Below, in pieces: positions 33,390 through 43,153 of a stretch of 64,000 bases of DNA (position 1 is the stretch's first letter; each line of letters starts with the position of its first letter). Made by a program: the position numbers and the translations under genes. The notes under the pieces are model-generated. The model did no database searches. It had not been told where the DNA came from and saw nothing but the letters and a program-made list of their open reading frames with translations. Origin of the DNA: Paenibacillus sp. Soil750 (lineage in GTDB: Bacteria; Bacillota; Bacilli; Paenibacillales; NBRC-103111); NCBI RefSeq assembly GCF_001428045.1, contig NZ_LMSD01000034.1:248001-312000 (forward strand). The letters run 5' to 3'.

Positions 33390-34172
33390 GTGGGATACTA
33401 TGTTCAAGTAGAAAATGGTGTGAAATTATTTATCGAAGATGTGAATCCAAAAGGGACGAAGACCATCCTGTTTATTCATGGGTGGCCTTTGTCACATACA
33501 CAATTTGAATATCAGTTTAATGTACTCCCAGGATTGGGGTATCGCTGTATTGGTATGGATTGGCGTGGATTCGGACAATCGGATAAACCGATGGATGGCT
33601 ATACGTACGATCGCCTTGCAGATGACTTGCATGCTGTGATTCAGTCGTTAAAGCTGGAAGGTATTACACTTGCAGGACATTCAACAGGCGGCGCGATCGC
33701 GATCCGATATATGGCCAGATATCACGGCCATGGTGTTGCGAAGCTTGTTCTGATTGATGCGGCGGCACCAACGGGTTTTACGAACGAAACCGCAGCAAAG
33801 TTTTTGCATGAGAATGCCAACGATCGTCCCAAAATGCTGCAAAATGTAACGGATTCGTTCTTTTTTCAGTATATTACGGAGCGATTCTCGGATTGGTTTT
33901 TTCAAATGGGCCTACAAGCAGCCAGCTGGTCCACAGCGGCAGTCATTCGATTGCTGAGAGATGAGAACGTGGCATCTGATCTAAGTCGAATTGAAGCGCC
34001 TACCTTAATTGTTCACGGTATACATGACAAAGTGATTCCCTACCAACAAGCGGTCGAGATGAATAAACGAATTCCAAATTCGCAGCTTATCCCGTTTCAT
34101 TACAGCGGGCATGGCGGATTCTGGGAGGAAAGAGATCGCTTTAATTATGTACTTACACAGTTTATTGGTTAA
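33390..34172 (+). CDS. alpha/beta hydrolase, non-heme chloroperoxidase-like
   Basis: 260 residues from GTG 33390 with GGAGGC upstream (frame open to 33363). FIHGWPLSHTQFEYQ, the DWRGFGQSDKP loop and nucleophile Ser98 in AGHSTGGA match cofactor-free haloperoxidase/esterase enzymes; the acid is in HGIHDKVIP and the histidine in YSGHGGFWEE. Cytosolic. A TTGACA at 33320 may belong to its promoter. Natural substrate unknown. Confidence 0.87.
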   Translation: MGYYVQVENGVKLFIEDVNPKGTKTILFIHGWPLSHTQFEYQFNVLPGLGYRCIGMDWRGFGQSDKPMDGYTYDRLADDLHAVIQSLKLEGITLAGHSTGGAIAIRYMARYHGHGVAKLVLIDAAAPTGFTNETAAKFLHENANDRPKMLQNVTDSFFFQYITERFSDWFFQMGLQAASWSTAAVIRLLRDENVASDLSRIEAPTLIVHGIHDKVIPYQQAVEMNKRIPNSQLIPFHYSGHGGFWEERDRFNYVLTQFIG

Positions 34173-34206
34173 TGCTGTGAGTGATCTTCAATGGAATATG
34201 AGGTAT

Positions 34207-34235
34207 AGCTTCCCTAATGGGAGGCTTATTTTATT
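34207..34235 (+). terminator. intrinsic terminator
   Basis: AGCTTCCC-TAA-GGGAGGCT-type stem (34207-34225) followed by TATTTTATTTC. The remaining gap to 34392 shows no gene. Confidence 0.65.
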
Positions 34236-34392
34236 TCATGCTAAAGCTTTACGTGAGACACCTTTATAGACTATTAAAAGACTTGTCTCTTATGTGGAAG
34301 TTCATTATGATGAGAGTGAAGGGATCTTGGGTAAAGCGGATCACAAATTAAAGTACAAATTCATTTAAACTGTCTTGGAGGTTGTTCCATTT

Positions 34393-35301
34393 ATGAATCA
34401 GTCTACATTTCGAATTGGTATCATTGGCATTGATTCCTCGCATGCACCTACATTTACACAATTGTTAAACGATAAGGATCATCCTTTTCATGTTGCTGGC
34501 GGTAAGGTCACCATTGCTTATCCTGGTGGTTCTCCGGATTTTGAGATGAGTTATTCCCGGATTGAAGGGTTTACTGCTCAACTTCGCGAACGAGGAGTGG
34601 AAATCGTTGACTCAGCTGAAGAAGTAGCAGCGAATTGCGATGGCATTCTAATCACATCGGTGGATGGTCGTATTCATTTGGAACAGTTCCGCCGTGTAGC
34701 GTCCTATCGTCGGCCTATTTTTATTGATAAACCAATGACCGTTTCGTCTGTCGAAGCTAGTGAAATTTTCACGATCGCGCAAGAGAATAACATTCCTATT
34801 ATGAGTTGCTCCTCGTTAAGATACGCAGAGGAATTGACGATAGCACTAGAAGCATCAGATACTAGTGGTAACGTTATCGGGATGGACTGCTACGGCCCTA
34901 TGGCGTTACAACCAACACAGCCTGGGCTGTTTTGGTACGGTGTACATACGGTTGAAATGCTTTTTAGAGTACTTGGCAAGGGCTGTCTCCACGTGACTGC
35001 CGCTACAACTGAAGATCATGATCTGATAACTGGCGTATGGGACAATGGCGTTATTGGTACCATTCGCGGCAATCGAAAAGGCAACGGGCAATTTGGTGCT
35101 CTTCTACATCGAGAATCACATACGCAATTTGTCGATGTAAACAAACATCCGAAGCCTTATTATGCGAGTCTCTTGGAGAAAATTATGACGATGTTTGTGA
35201 GTGCAACTCCGGATATCGATGGGGAAGAGACATTACAAATCATTCGTTTTATGGAAGCAGCTAATGAGAGTCGAGAAACAGGACTTACAGTGAACTTATA
35301 G
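34393..35301 (+). CDS. Gfo/Idh/MocA-like oxidoreductase, divergent
   Basis: 302 residues from ATG 34393 with GGAGGT upstream. The N-terminal Rossmann-like part starts RIGIIGIDSSHAPTFTQLL, where the usual GxGxxG is altered, and includes the IFIDKPMTVSSVEAS motif with the conserved Lys. The C-terminal part (QPGLFWYGVHTVEMLFRVLG) has the substrate-site histidine. The altered dinucleotide loop suggests either a specialised cofactor mode or a binding role. It is followed 38 bases later by a second family member, and both end at one terminator. Confidence 0.82.
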   Translation: MNQSTFRIGIIGIDSSHAPTFTQLLNDKDHPFHVAGGKVTIAYPGGSPDFEMSYSRIEGFTAQLRERGVEIVDSAEEVAANCDGILITSVDGRIHLEQFRRVASYRRPIFIDKPMTVSSVEASEIFTIAQENNIPIMSCSSLRYAEELTIALEASDTSGNVIGMDCYGPMALQPTQPGLFWYGVHTVEMLFRVLGKGCLHVTAATTEDHDLITGVWDNGVIGTIRGNRKGNGQFGALLHRESHTQFVDVNKHPKPYYASLLEKIMTMFVSATPDIDGEETLQIIRFMEAANESRETGLTVNL

Positions 35302-35339
35302 GTGTGAATGCGTAGGAGCCCAAGGAGAGGATTACAACG

Positions 35340-36323
35340 ATGGAAAAAGCAGAATTAAAGGTAGCTGTTCTGGGAGCGGGGGCTATTGCTGGTCAACATT
35401 TTGATGCGATTCGTCGTACGGATGGGTTTGTAGCTTGTGCTGTTGCAGATATTCAACTGGAGAGAGCCCAAGCTATTGCTGAAACCTATGGGATTACGGC
35501 CTATAGTGATTATCAAGAGCTGATTCGGCAAGAACGACCGGATGTTGTGGTCATTGCATTACCACATTTTCTACATAGAGAAACAGCTATTTTCGCTGCT
35601 GAGCATGGGTGTCATTTGATGCTGGAGAAGCCAATGGCCTTGAACGTTGCTGAATGTGATGACATTATGGAAGCAGCGAGCAAAGCGGATATTCGTATCT
35701 TAATTGGGCATACCCAGCATTATATGGCAGAGAATATTCATGCAAAGCGGATCATTGAAAGTGGCGAAATAGGTGAGATTGTCATGATCAACGATGTCAG
35801 GCATTTGAATTACTTCCAAGACACAAGGCCGCAGTGGTTTCTAGAAAAAGATAAATCAGGTGGCGGAATACTTGCCAATCTAGGTACGCACTCTATCGAT
35901 AAGATTCAATGGTTGATGGACAGTTCTGTCCGTAAAGTGAGCGCTGCAGTGAGTCATCATGGCAAACGAGGAAATGTAGAGGGAAGCGGCATCATCTATA
36001 TGGAGCTAGCTTCAGGTCTGCCTGCGTCAATTGCACAGTCCGGTTATCCAGGGGCTACCCGGAACGAAACAGAGATCATTGGTACATTAGGGATGCTGAA
36101 GCTGGTTACAGGCGTAAGTTTATGGATCAGTCGTGGCGGCGCTTATGAACAGGTCGATGTGCCATCGATGGATACGCCATTCGAGCTGCAGTATAAGGAT
36201 CTATTGAGCGCGATTGAGGAGAAAAGTGAAACGAGTTGTCCACCCGAATATGCGCGAGGTGTCATAGCCGCGCTTGAAGCTGTATACAGATCTGCCGAGA
36301 CAGGTGTGGAACAATTTCTATAG
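35340..36323 (+). CDS. Gfo/Idh/MocA-family oxidoreductase
   Basis: 327 residues. KVAVLGAGAIAGQHFDAI is a canonical Rossmann motif; LMLEKPMALNVAECD has the catalytic Lys, and NLGTHSIDKIQWLM supplies the active-site histidine. AAGGAGAGG precedes ATG 35340. It pairs with the preceding divergent homologue, a common arrangement in carbohydrate or inositol catabolic operons, although no transporter is adjacent. Substrate unknown. Confidence 0.9.
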   Translation: MEKAELKVAVLGAGAIAGQHFDAIRRTDGFVACAVADIQLERAQAIAETYGITAYSDYQELIRQERPDVVVIALPHFLHRETAIFAAEHGCHLMLEKPMALNVAECDDIMEAASKADIRILIGHTQHYMAENIHAKRIIESGEIGEIVMINDVRHLNYFQDTRPQWFLEKDKSGGGILANLGTHSIDKIQWLMDSSVRKVSAAVSHHGKRGNVEGSGIIYMELASGLPASIAQSGYPGATRNETEIIGTLGMLKLVTGVSLWISRGGAYEQVDVPSMDTPFELQYKDLLSAIEEKSETSCPPEYARGVIAALEAVYRSAETGVEQFL

Positions 36324-36335
36324 GGTGAATTGAGA

Positions 36336-36364
36336 AATAGCTGGGAAACTACCAGCTATTTTTT
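36336..36364 (+). terminator. intrinsic terminator of the oxidoreductase pair
   Basis: AATAGCTGG-N7-CCAGCTATT stem followed by TTTT. Confidence 0.88.
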
Positions 36365-36492
36365 GTCGTTTCGGCATAGAATGGGAAACAACTGGGAAAC
36401 GGGAATGTAGTTGCTGGAACACGAGGGAAAATAGGCAGGGATTTGCTGCTGTGCATGGAATAGTAGAAGATGTTCCAGAAAGGAGAATTTCC

Positions 36493-36888
36493 ATGATAGA
36501 ATGTCCTTGGTGTCATGAACAAGTACAGTTGGTTGAGGATGTTTGTCCTGCATGCAAGCAAGAGGTGCTCACGTACCATTTGAATCCAGATGGCGAAGAA
36601 AGTGATGTGAAAGAGCTAACCGAATATGAAGAGATCGACGAGCTGAGTCTGGAGGAGCGAATCTCTAACCAATACAAGTGCTGCAAATGTCAACATAAGG
36701 AGTGTCATATTAAAGAAATAGCGATGACAGGGACAGGCTTAAGTAAAATGTTCGATATTCAGCATCATCATTTCTTAGCTGTCTCATGTTTACATTGTGG
36801 ATACGTAGAAATGTATGATCCGAATGTGTTACAAAATAAGAAAGCGGGCTCATTAGGTACAATACTAGATATAATATTTGGAGGTTGA
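36493..36888 (+). CDS. double zinc-ribbon protein
   Basis: 131 residues from ATG 36493 (AAGGAG upstream; frame open to 36451). An N-terminal CPWC...CPAC knuckle pair lies in the first 25 residues, an acidic linker follows, and the C-terminal half is a PF09855-type nucleic-acid-binding zinc ribbon (YKCCKCQHKECHIKEIAMTG; CLHCGYVEMYD). It is probably a cytosolic zinc-binding adaptor. It ends seven bases before the phosphatase gene, and the GGAGGT of that gene lies in its last codons, so they are coupled. Confidence 0.82.
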   Translation: MIECPWCHEQVQLVEDVCPACKQEVLTYHLNPDGEESDVKELTEYEEIDELSLEERISNQYKCCKCQHKECHIKEIAMTGTGLSKMFDIQHHHFLAVSCLHCGYVEMYDPNVLQNKKAGSLGTILDIIFGG

Positions 36889-36894
36889 AAGTGA

Positions 36895-37476
36895 ATGACG
36901 GTGATTGGACTCATCCGACACGGATTAACGGATTGGAATACGGAACGGCGTATACAAGGTCAAACAGATGTACCACTCAATGAATTTGGGAGAAAGCAAG
37001 CAGAATTATTATCCCAGCGAATGAAGGATGAAGATTGGGATTTCATCTATGCTAGCGATTTGGGGCGTGCTCTTGAAACAGCAACTTTCATTGGGAATGT
37101 GAAGCAAATGGAAGTGAAAACTGATCAGCGATTGCGAGAAATGTTTTGCGGTCAGATCGAAGGAACAACCGTTGAAGAGCGAGTGGCCAAATGGGGGGAA
37201 GATTGGGACCAGTTGGATTTAGGGGTTGAAACACACCAACAAATCGCTGCACGCGGTGTGAGTTTCATCCAAGACGTGATCGAGAGACATCCGAATCAGA
37301 AGGTGTTAATCGTCAGTCATGGAGCTCTACTTAGTCTGACTCTTATGGATTTGATTCCACATGAAGACATCGCGGAACATATCCACAACACTTCTGTAAC
37401 GACTATCCGCCACAACGAGAACCGTTGGGAATACATACAATACAATTGTATTGCGCATTTAGATGGGCTCACATAA
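36895..37476 (+). CDS. histidine phosphatase family protein (phosphoglycerate mutase-like)
   Basis: 193 residues. GLIRHGLTDWNTERRIQGQTD carries the catalytic His within RHG; ASDLGRALETA and VLIVSHGALLSL supply the second Arg and His. The small size and sequence style resemble broad phosphatases (PhoE, CobC-like) rather than glycolytic mutase. GGAGGT precedes the ATG. Cotranscribed with the zinc-ribbon gene. Confidence 0.9.
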   Translation: MTVIGLIRHGLTDWNTERRIQGQTDVPLNEFGRKQAELLSQRMKDEDWDFIYASDLGRALETATFIGNVKQMEVKTDQRLREMFCGQIEGTTVEERVAKWGEDWDQLDLGVETHQQIAARGVSFIQDVIERHPNQKVLIVSHGALLSLTLMDLIPHEDIAEHIHNTSVTTIRHNENRWEYIQYNCIAHLDGLT

Positions 37477-37497
37477 GTTTTATTAGCGGATTAGTAC

Positions 37498-37528
37498 TTG
37501 ACGATGAACCCAAAGTGCGTGTTATGAT
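37498..37528 (+). promoter_or_regulatory. candidate promoter of the sensor kinase operon
   Basis: TTGACG (37498-37503), 19-base spacer, TATGAT (37523-37528), 77 bases before the kinase start. Confidence 0.4.
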
Positions 37529-37605
37529 CATATCGAAGAAAGTAGGGTACTCATGACGGGGTGCCTTATTTTTATATCCTGATGTTCAGGGCGGGTGGAA
37601 ATGAA

Positions 37606-39384
37606 ATGAAAAAACCAACTCTTCGTATCGGTTTAATCCGCAGCTTCTTAATGATTATTACACCTTTGATTCTGTTTCTGTATTATGAAAACTACTATGC
37701 CATCCGAATTGTTCGAGAGGAAGTGTCGCAATCTACCAGCAATGTACTCGCGATACATATTACACAAATTGATCGCACGCTAGAGGAAATCACGCACTAC
37801 TTATTGCGCCAGATTGTTTCACCTGAATTCCAATCTGCCTATCTCGATATGGCCTCATATCCAGAAACGAACGGGAAATATACGTTGGCCAAGATCAAAA
37901 TTCATAACGAAATAACGGCCGGCAGCAGCGCTTTCGAAAATTTCTATTCCTTCTTCGCTTATTCCGTCGACAAAGAAGATTTTATATTCTCTCGTTCCTC
38001 CTACACGGATACGAACAATCTAAGAGAGATGTTGGGCGCGTACTTGCGAAAGCAGGAGGATGGACAAACATTCGGAAACTGGATGGTACTTGAGCAAGGG
38101 GGAAGAAACTATCTGGTCCGTTTGGCGCAAGCAAATAGCGGTGTCTATATAGGCGCTGTTATCTTATTAGAGGATTTGATTAGACCTCTTCGCGGATTAG
38201 ACTATGGCGAACGCTGGGAGGCGATACTGCTGGATACGGCGGGGCAAACGTTAACTAAATCGGTGATGTCGCAAGAAACGATGACAGCGGTTAACCGTAA
38301 GTTAGTAGCTAATCCGCAAGCCTTTCAAGTTTTTGAAAATCCAGTTGACCAGAAGGATTACCTGCTTGTCAGTACGGCTTTTCAACAGGCGCCTCTTAGC
38401 CTGGCGGCTATGATCCCTGAAAAATCGCTGCTGCAGCGGCTGCCTTTCTTTCAACGAGTCATCTATCTCATTCCGCTTGGTGTCATCATTATCTTTTTCT
38501 TTTACTCCCATTATTTGCGTAAAATGCTGTTCGGTCCCATGAATTCATTGATTATGGGGATGCGGCGTGTTGTGAAGGGGGATCTAGAAATCGGTGTAAA
38601 GGAAGCAGAGACAGAAGAACTGAATTTCCTGATTACAACCTTTAATCATATGATTTCTCAGATTAGCCACTTGAAAATTAACGTTTACGAAGAGATGTTG
38701 AAAGCACAGCAATCGGAATTTAAGCATTTACAAGCACAGATTAACCCTCACTTTTATCTAAACTCCCTGAATATTATTAATAGTCTTTCTACGCTTGGGG
38801 AAAATGATCTGATTAAGAAGATGACGGAGCATCTTGCCGATTATTTCCGATTTATTACGAGATCGCACAGGGATACGATTACGTTGGACGAAGAAGTGCG
38901 GCACATACGCAACTATTTGGAAATTCAAATGCTTCGTTTTCCAGATAAAATTACATACCAGATTGAGCTATCAGAGCCTCTCACTCGCACATCGATACTT
39001 CCACTGATGATTCAGCCATTTGTGGAAAATGCAGTGATTCACGGGATGGAAGAGGGGAGTAAAACTTTTCACATCGAGATTTCTGCCGATACCTGTCAAG
39101 AAGTTCCGAACTGTATCGAAATTCTTATTCGCGATAATGGCGTAGGTTTTAGCCCGTCGATCCTCTCAACATTTAATGACAAGATGTTTGGAGACGGCAC
39201 AGGCACGCACATGGGCATCTGGAATGTATACCGAAGAATGCGGATGGCTTTTGGGGATCAAGCAGAAGTTTCCTTTTTGCAAGCTGAACCGAATGGTGCC
39301 GTTGTACGTCTGATAATTCCGGCGATTGGCGCTTTTCACGAAATGGAGGATGAAGAGAATGGCAAAGTTGATGATCGTCGATGA
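37606..39384 (+). CDS. sensor histidine kinase, YesM type
   Basis: 592 residues. A membrane segment near residues 13-30, an extracytoplasmic sensor of about 250 residues, a second segment near 284-304 (YLIPLGVIIIFFFYSHYL), a HAMP linker, and a His_kinase domain with the phospho-acceptor in QINPHFYLNSLNII (His about 381). The ATPase domain shows IQPFVENAVIHGMEEG and DNGVGF. Such kinases sense sugars or binding-protein complexes. Its 3' end overlaps the response-regulator gene by 26 bases. ATG 37606 is preferred over 37561 because GGGTGG lies before it. Confidence 0.92.
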   Translation: MKKPTLRIGLIRSFLMIITPLILFLYYENYYAIRIVREEVSQSTSNVLAIHITQIDRTLEEITHYLLRQIVSPEFQSAYLDMASYPETNGKYTLAKIKIHNEITAGSSAFENFYSFFAYSVDKEDFIFSRSSYTDTNNLREMLGAYLRKQEDGQTFGNWMVLEQGGRNYLVRLAQANSGVYIGAVILLEDLIRPLRGLDYGERWEAILLDTAGQTLTKSVMSQETMTAVNRKLVANPQAFQVFENPVDQKDYLLVSTAFQQAPLSLAAMIPEKSLLQRLPFFQRVIYLIPLGVIIIFFFYSHYLRKMLFGPMNSLIMGMRRVVKGDLEIGVKEAETEELNFLITTFNHMISQISHLKINVYEEMLKAQQSEFKHLQAQINPHFYLNSLNIINSLSTLGENDLIKKMTEHLADYFRFITRSHRDTITLDEEVRHIRNYLEIQMLRFPDKITYQIELSEPLTRTSILPLMIQPFVENAVIHGMEEGSKTFHIEISADTCQEVPNCIEILIRDNGVGFSPSILSTFNDKMFGDGTGTHMGIWNVYRRMRMAFGDQAEVSFLQAEPNGAVVRLIIPAIGAFHEMEDEENGKVDDRR

Positions 39385-40966
39385 TGAAGTGTACGTGCTG
39401 CGTGCCATGATGAGGTCTGTCGATTTTGCGGCACTTGGCTTTGAAGAAGTGTTTCAGGTCATGGGCGGTAAAGAAGCGATGGAAATATTGAAAGCGCATT
39501 CCATAGATCTAATTATTTGCGATATAGAAATGCCTGGCATGAGCGGACTAGAGCTTATTGCCTGGGTGAATGATCACTATCCCGAAGTGGAAACGATTTT
39601 TTTAACTGGACATGCAGAATTCTCCTATGCCAAAAAAGCCGTGCAATTAGGCAGCTTCGAATATTTGCTTAAGCCTGTCAAAACGGAAGAGCTCGTCTCC
39701 ACCGTGAGCAAGGCGATTGACAAAATCAATGAAAACAAAAATGCATCTCAAATGGTGGAAACGAGCAAGAAATACCGCATTTTGTGGGAACGCCAGAAAT
39801 CCGTTGTCGTTGAGCGCTATTGGCAGAACCTATTATCAGGTCGAATTATTCCTGAGGCGAGCAATCTGCAAGCGGTCAATTTGCCTTTAAGAACAGATTC
39901 TCAAATCTTGCCAATTCTCATCAGTATCGAACAATGGCATAAGGAATTCAGTTTACGCGATGAGGACACATTGGAGTATGCGATTCGCAACGCAGCGTCT
40001 GAGCTGCTTCTAGGCGGCTTTGCAGGAGACATTATTAAAGATGAGAATGGGATTCTCTTTGCGCTTGTGTATGAATCATCCGAACGGTCGTCCAATGTGG
40101 AGCAATTATCAGTGGCATGCCGCACATTCGCCGATGCTTGCAGTCGGTACTTTTACTGCACGGTTTCCTGTTATATCGGGCACTTGGTTCCGTTCCCAGA
40201 GCTTACCGAGGTGTACCATCGTTTAATCGAAATGGAGCAGGAGAATTTGTCCAATCCCCTGTCTGTTCAGCAGCTAAATCAATCGGAGCGGTCTAATCAT
40301 GCTAGCAAGCATCCGTTCGTCATCCCATGGTCGGATTGGGTCATCCTTTTTGAAACAGGCAATAAAACAGAGCTCTTAAAGCGGTTAGATCAATTATTTG
40401 CCGGGATGCAAGAAGGCGGTGCGGATACGGAGTCGGCAAGCGCACTGTATCATGCCCTCGTGTATATGATCTATCACGTTGCGCATAAGAACGGCTTTTC
40501 GGTGAAAGAGTGGTCAGGACTTCGCGAACGCAGTGGGGAATTACATGCCATTCGTTCGATTTCCCAATTGAAAACATGGGCGGAGAAAATCATCGATACC
40601 GGATCGCGTTATCTCGAATCCCAAAAAAATGAAAGCTCTCAAATTATTGAGAAGACAAAGCAGTTCATCAAAGCCAACTTGAAAGACGTTACACGGGAAA
40701 AGGCTGCCGGTTACATTTACTTAAATTCCGCTTATCTGTCACGCATATTCAAACGGGAAACAGGTCAGTCCCTGATTGACTTCATCATTAATGCGAAGAT
40801 GGATCGGGCCAAAATTCTGCTGACGGAATCGAGTCTGAAAATTGTTGATATCTGTGAGGAGATTGGCTACGAGAATTACTCGCATTTCGGTCAAGCTTTT
40901 AAGAAGAAGGTAGGCATCTCACCCGTGGAATTCCGTAAACGATTCCAAAATCTAGAATTGAAATAA
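39359..40966 (+). CDS. response regulator, YesN type (receiver plus AraC-type HTH)
   Basis: 535 residues from ATG 39359, with GGAGGA at 39345-39350. The receiver domain has LMIVDDE, phospho-acceptor Asp55 in IICDIEMPG, and LLKPVK. A middle region of about 290 residues with little conservation precedes an AraC-type double helix-turn-helix in the last 105 residues (AAGYIYLNSAYLSRIFKRET; IVDICEEIGYENYSHFGQAF). It should activate the downstream lpl-type ABC genes in response to the partner kinase. Confidence 0.93.
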   Translation: MAKLMIVDDEVYVLRAMMRSVDFAALGFEEVFQVMGGKEAMEILKAHSIDLIICDIEMPGMSGLELIAWVNDHYPEVETIFLTGHAEFSYAKKAVQLGSFEYLLKPVKTEELVSTVSKAIDKINENKNASQMVETSKKYRILWERQKSVVVERYWQNLLSGRIIPEASNLQAVNLPLRTDSQILPILISIEQWHKEFSLRDEDTLEYAIRNAASELLLGGFAGDIIKDENGILFALVYESSERSSNVEQLSVACRTFADACSRYFYCTVSCYIGHLVPFPELTEVYHRLIEMEQENLSNPLSVQQLNQSERSNHASKHPFVIPWSDWVILFETGNKTELLKRLDQLFAGMQEGGADTESASALYHALVYMIYHVAHKNGFSVKEWSGLRERSGELHAIRSISQLKTWAEKIIDTGSRYLESQKNESSQIIEKTKQFIKANLKDVTREKAAGYIYLNSAYLSRIFKRETGQSLIDFIINAKMDRAKILLTESSLKIVDICEEIGYENYSHFGQAFKKKVGISPVEFRKRFQNLELK

Positions 40967-40981
40967 GGGAAGATCTCATGA

Positions 40982-41010
40982 AAAGTTTGGCACGATGCCA
41001 GACTTTTTTG
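40982..41010 (+). terminator. intrinsic terminator after the two-component genes
   Basis: AAAGTTTGGC-N5-GCCAGACTTT stem with a T6 tail. Confidence 0.88.
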
Positions 41011-41138
41011 TTTTCGTGAGATGTGTTTGGTTTAAAGCAGTCATAAAATCGAGATAAGAGTCACGCTACCCGATAGAGAGAGACAGAAAACGACAGTATA
41101 CTAGGCGTATAGGAATTAAGTGAAAGGTGTGACATCGC

Positions 41139-42095
41139 ATGAAAAGCAATAACATCAATTTAAAGTCACAAAACATGTTCGTACGATTCTTGCGAAATGT
41201 GAGGAAAGATAAGGCGCTGCTTATGTTACTTCTGCCTGGCGTACTGTATCTAATCTTAAACAACTACATTCCCATGTTCGGTGTCGTAATTGCTTTTAAA
41301 CACATCGACTACTCCAAGGGGATTCTCGGCAGCGACTGGGTTGGATTCGATAATTTTAAGTTTCTGTTCAGTACGAAGGAAGTTTGGATCATTACACGAA
41401 ACACAGTGCTGTATAATGCGTTGTTTATCTTACTCCATCTCGTCATTCCAGTTGGGTTTGCCATTGCGTTGAATGAGATGAGAGTGCGGCTCGCAGTAAG
41501 ATTTTATCAAAGCGTCATGTTTCTGCCATACTTCTTGTCCATGATCGTCGTTAGCTATCTCGGATATTCTTTACTAAACAGTGAGTATGGTTTTATTAAT
41601 AAAACACTGCTGGAGCCGCTCGGTTTCCCTGCGGTATCGTGGTACAGCGAGGTTAAGTACTGGCCGTATATTCTCCCACTTGTGAATATATGGAAGTCTG
41701 TTGGTTATTACAGCATCGTATACTTGGCGGCGATCATCGGTATCGATAACGAGTATTACGAAGCAGCGCACATCGATGGTGCAAGCAAATGGCAGCAGAT
41801 TACACGTATCACGATTCCGCTCATACGTCCTGTGCTTATTATCTTGATGCTATTGCAGGTCGGTAAAATTTTCAATGCGGATTTTGGTTTATTCTATCAG
41901 GTACCTCTTGATTCGGGGGCTCTATACTCGGCCACACAGGTCATTGATACGTACGTGTATCGCGCGCTTCTCACACTGGGAGACATCGGGATGTCTTCGG
42001 CAGCTGGTTTATATCAAGCATCCGTAGGATTTGTGCTTGTGCTAACCACAAATTATGTGGTCCGTAAAATCGATAAAGAAAATGCATTGTTCTAG
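41139..42095 (+). CDS. ABC sugar transporter permease, LplB type
   Basis: 318 residues with six transmembrane segments. DKALLMLLLPGVLYLILNNY opens the LplB/YtcP group, and the EAA loop for the ATPase reads YYEAAHIDGASKWQQITRI. It imports oligosaccharides with a shared ATPase encoded elsewhere (no ATPase gene is present here). AAAGGTG precedes the ATG. First gene of the three-gene transporter operon. Confidence 0.93.
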   Translation: MKSNNINLKSQNMFVRFLRNVRKDKALLMLLLPGVLYLILNNYIPMFGVVIAFKHIDYSKGILGSDWVGFDNFKFLFSTKEVWIITRNTVLYNALFILLHLVIPVGFAIALNEMRVRLAVRFYQSVMFLPYFLSMIVVSYLGYSLLNSEYGFINKTLLEPLGFPAVSWYSEVKYWPYILPLVNIWKSVGYYSIVYLAAIIGIDNEYYEAAHIDGASKWQQITRITIPLIRPVLIILMLLQVGKIFNADFGLFYQVPLDSGALYSATQVIDTYVYRALLTLGDIGMSSAAGLYQASVGFVLVLTTNYVVRKIDKENALF

Positions 42096-42106
42096 GAGGA
42101 GCCGAA

Positions 42107-43081
42107 ATGAAAGAATCTGTTCAGAAGTTGACTGTAGCCTCGCAAGCTCCCCCGCAGGGTAGCAAGTTTTCGTTGACAAGGCGGAAGCGCGAAATCAATT
42201 CCATTAATAAACCGACTGAAATTGCTTTGCATCTGTTCTTCCTTCTGTTCTCAGCTGCCTGTATTTTTCCAGTGCTCGTTGTGTTAGGCGTTTCTCTGAC
42301 GGATCAAGATACGATTTACCTGTATGGCTATAATGTCATCCCGCGTGTATTTAGCTGGGCTGCCTATGAGTATCTCTTGCGTGATATCGGTCCGATTCTC
42401 AGATCATACATGATTACGATCTTCGTGACAGTATTCGGAACGGTTATCGCGCTTACGATTACAGCTTTGGTCGCCTATCCGTTATCCCGGCAAGATTTTG
42501 CTTTTAGAAATTTTTTCTCTTTTTTCGTTTTCTTCACATTGATTTTCGGAGGAGGATTGGTACCGTGGTATCTCGTGTATACCAACTTCATCGATTTGCG
42601 GGACACGATTTGGGCATTGATTATTCCGAATCATTTGCTTGGTGCCTTCTACGTGATTATTATGAGGACGTTTTTTACGACAAGCATTCATCCATCCATC
42701 TTGGAGTCAGCTAAAATTGACGGAGCTGGCGAGATCCGGATTTTCACACAAATCGTTCTGCCGTTATCGCTTCCCGTACTGGCGACCATCGGTCTGTTTT
42801 ATACATTAAGCTACTGGAACGATTGGTTTAATTCCTTGGTGTTTTTGAATTCAGATAAGCTGGTTTCCATTCAATACTTGATGTATAAAGCGCTACGAAA
42901 CTTGCAATATTTAACTACCATCGCTGTGGACAGCGGAGTAGGCGATCAAGCTGCCAAACTTCCGAGCGAAACGGCACGAATGGCAATGGCCATTATCGGG
43001 ATGGGGCCAATCGTACTGGCGTATCCTTTCTTCCAGAAATATTTCGTAAAGGGCTTAACAGTTGGTGCTGTAAAAGGGTAG
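42107..43081 (+). CDS. ABC sugar transporter permease, LplC type
   Basis: 324 residues, six transmembrane segments, with a short cytosolic N-terminus. The EAA-type loop reads ILESAKIDGAGEIRIFTQI. The C-terminus VKGLTVGAVKG is typical of the CUT1 inner-membrane partner. AGGAGG lies directly after the stop of the first permease, 11 bases away, so the genes are cotranscribed. Confidence 0.93.
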   Translation: MKESVQKLTVASQAPPQGSKFSLTRRKREINSINKPTEIALHLFFLLFSAACIFPVLVVLGVSLTDQDTIYLYGYNVIPRVFSWAAYEYLLRDIGPILRSYMITIFVTVFGTVIALTITALVAYPLSRQDFAFRNFFSFFVFFTLIFGGGLVPWYLVYTNFIDLRDTIWALIIPNHLLGAFYVIIMRTFFTTSIHPSILESAKIDGAGEIRIFTQIVLPLSLPVLATIGLFYTLSYWNDWFNSLVFLNSDKLVSIQYLMYKALRNLQYLTTIAVDSGVGDQAAKLPSETARMAMAIIGMGPIVLAYPFFQKYFVKGLTVGAVKG

Positions 43082-43153
43082 GCTTCATCCGGCTATCGCG
43101 CCGGTCGAGCATATAGCATGTTCGTACAATCAACTAAATGGAGGGTTAAAAAG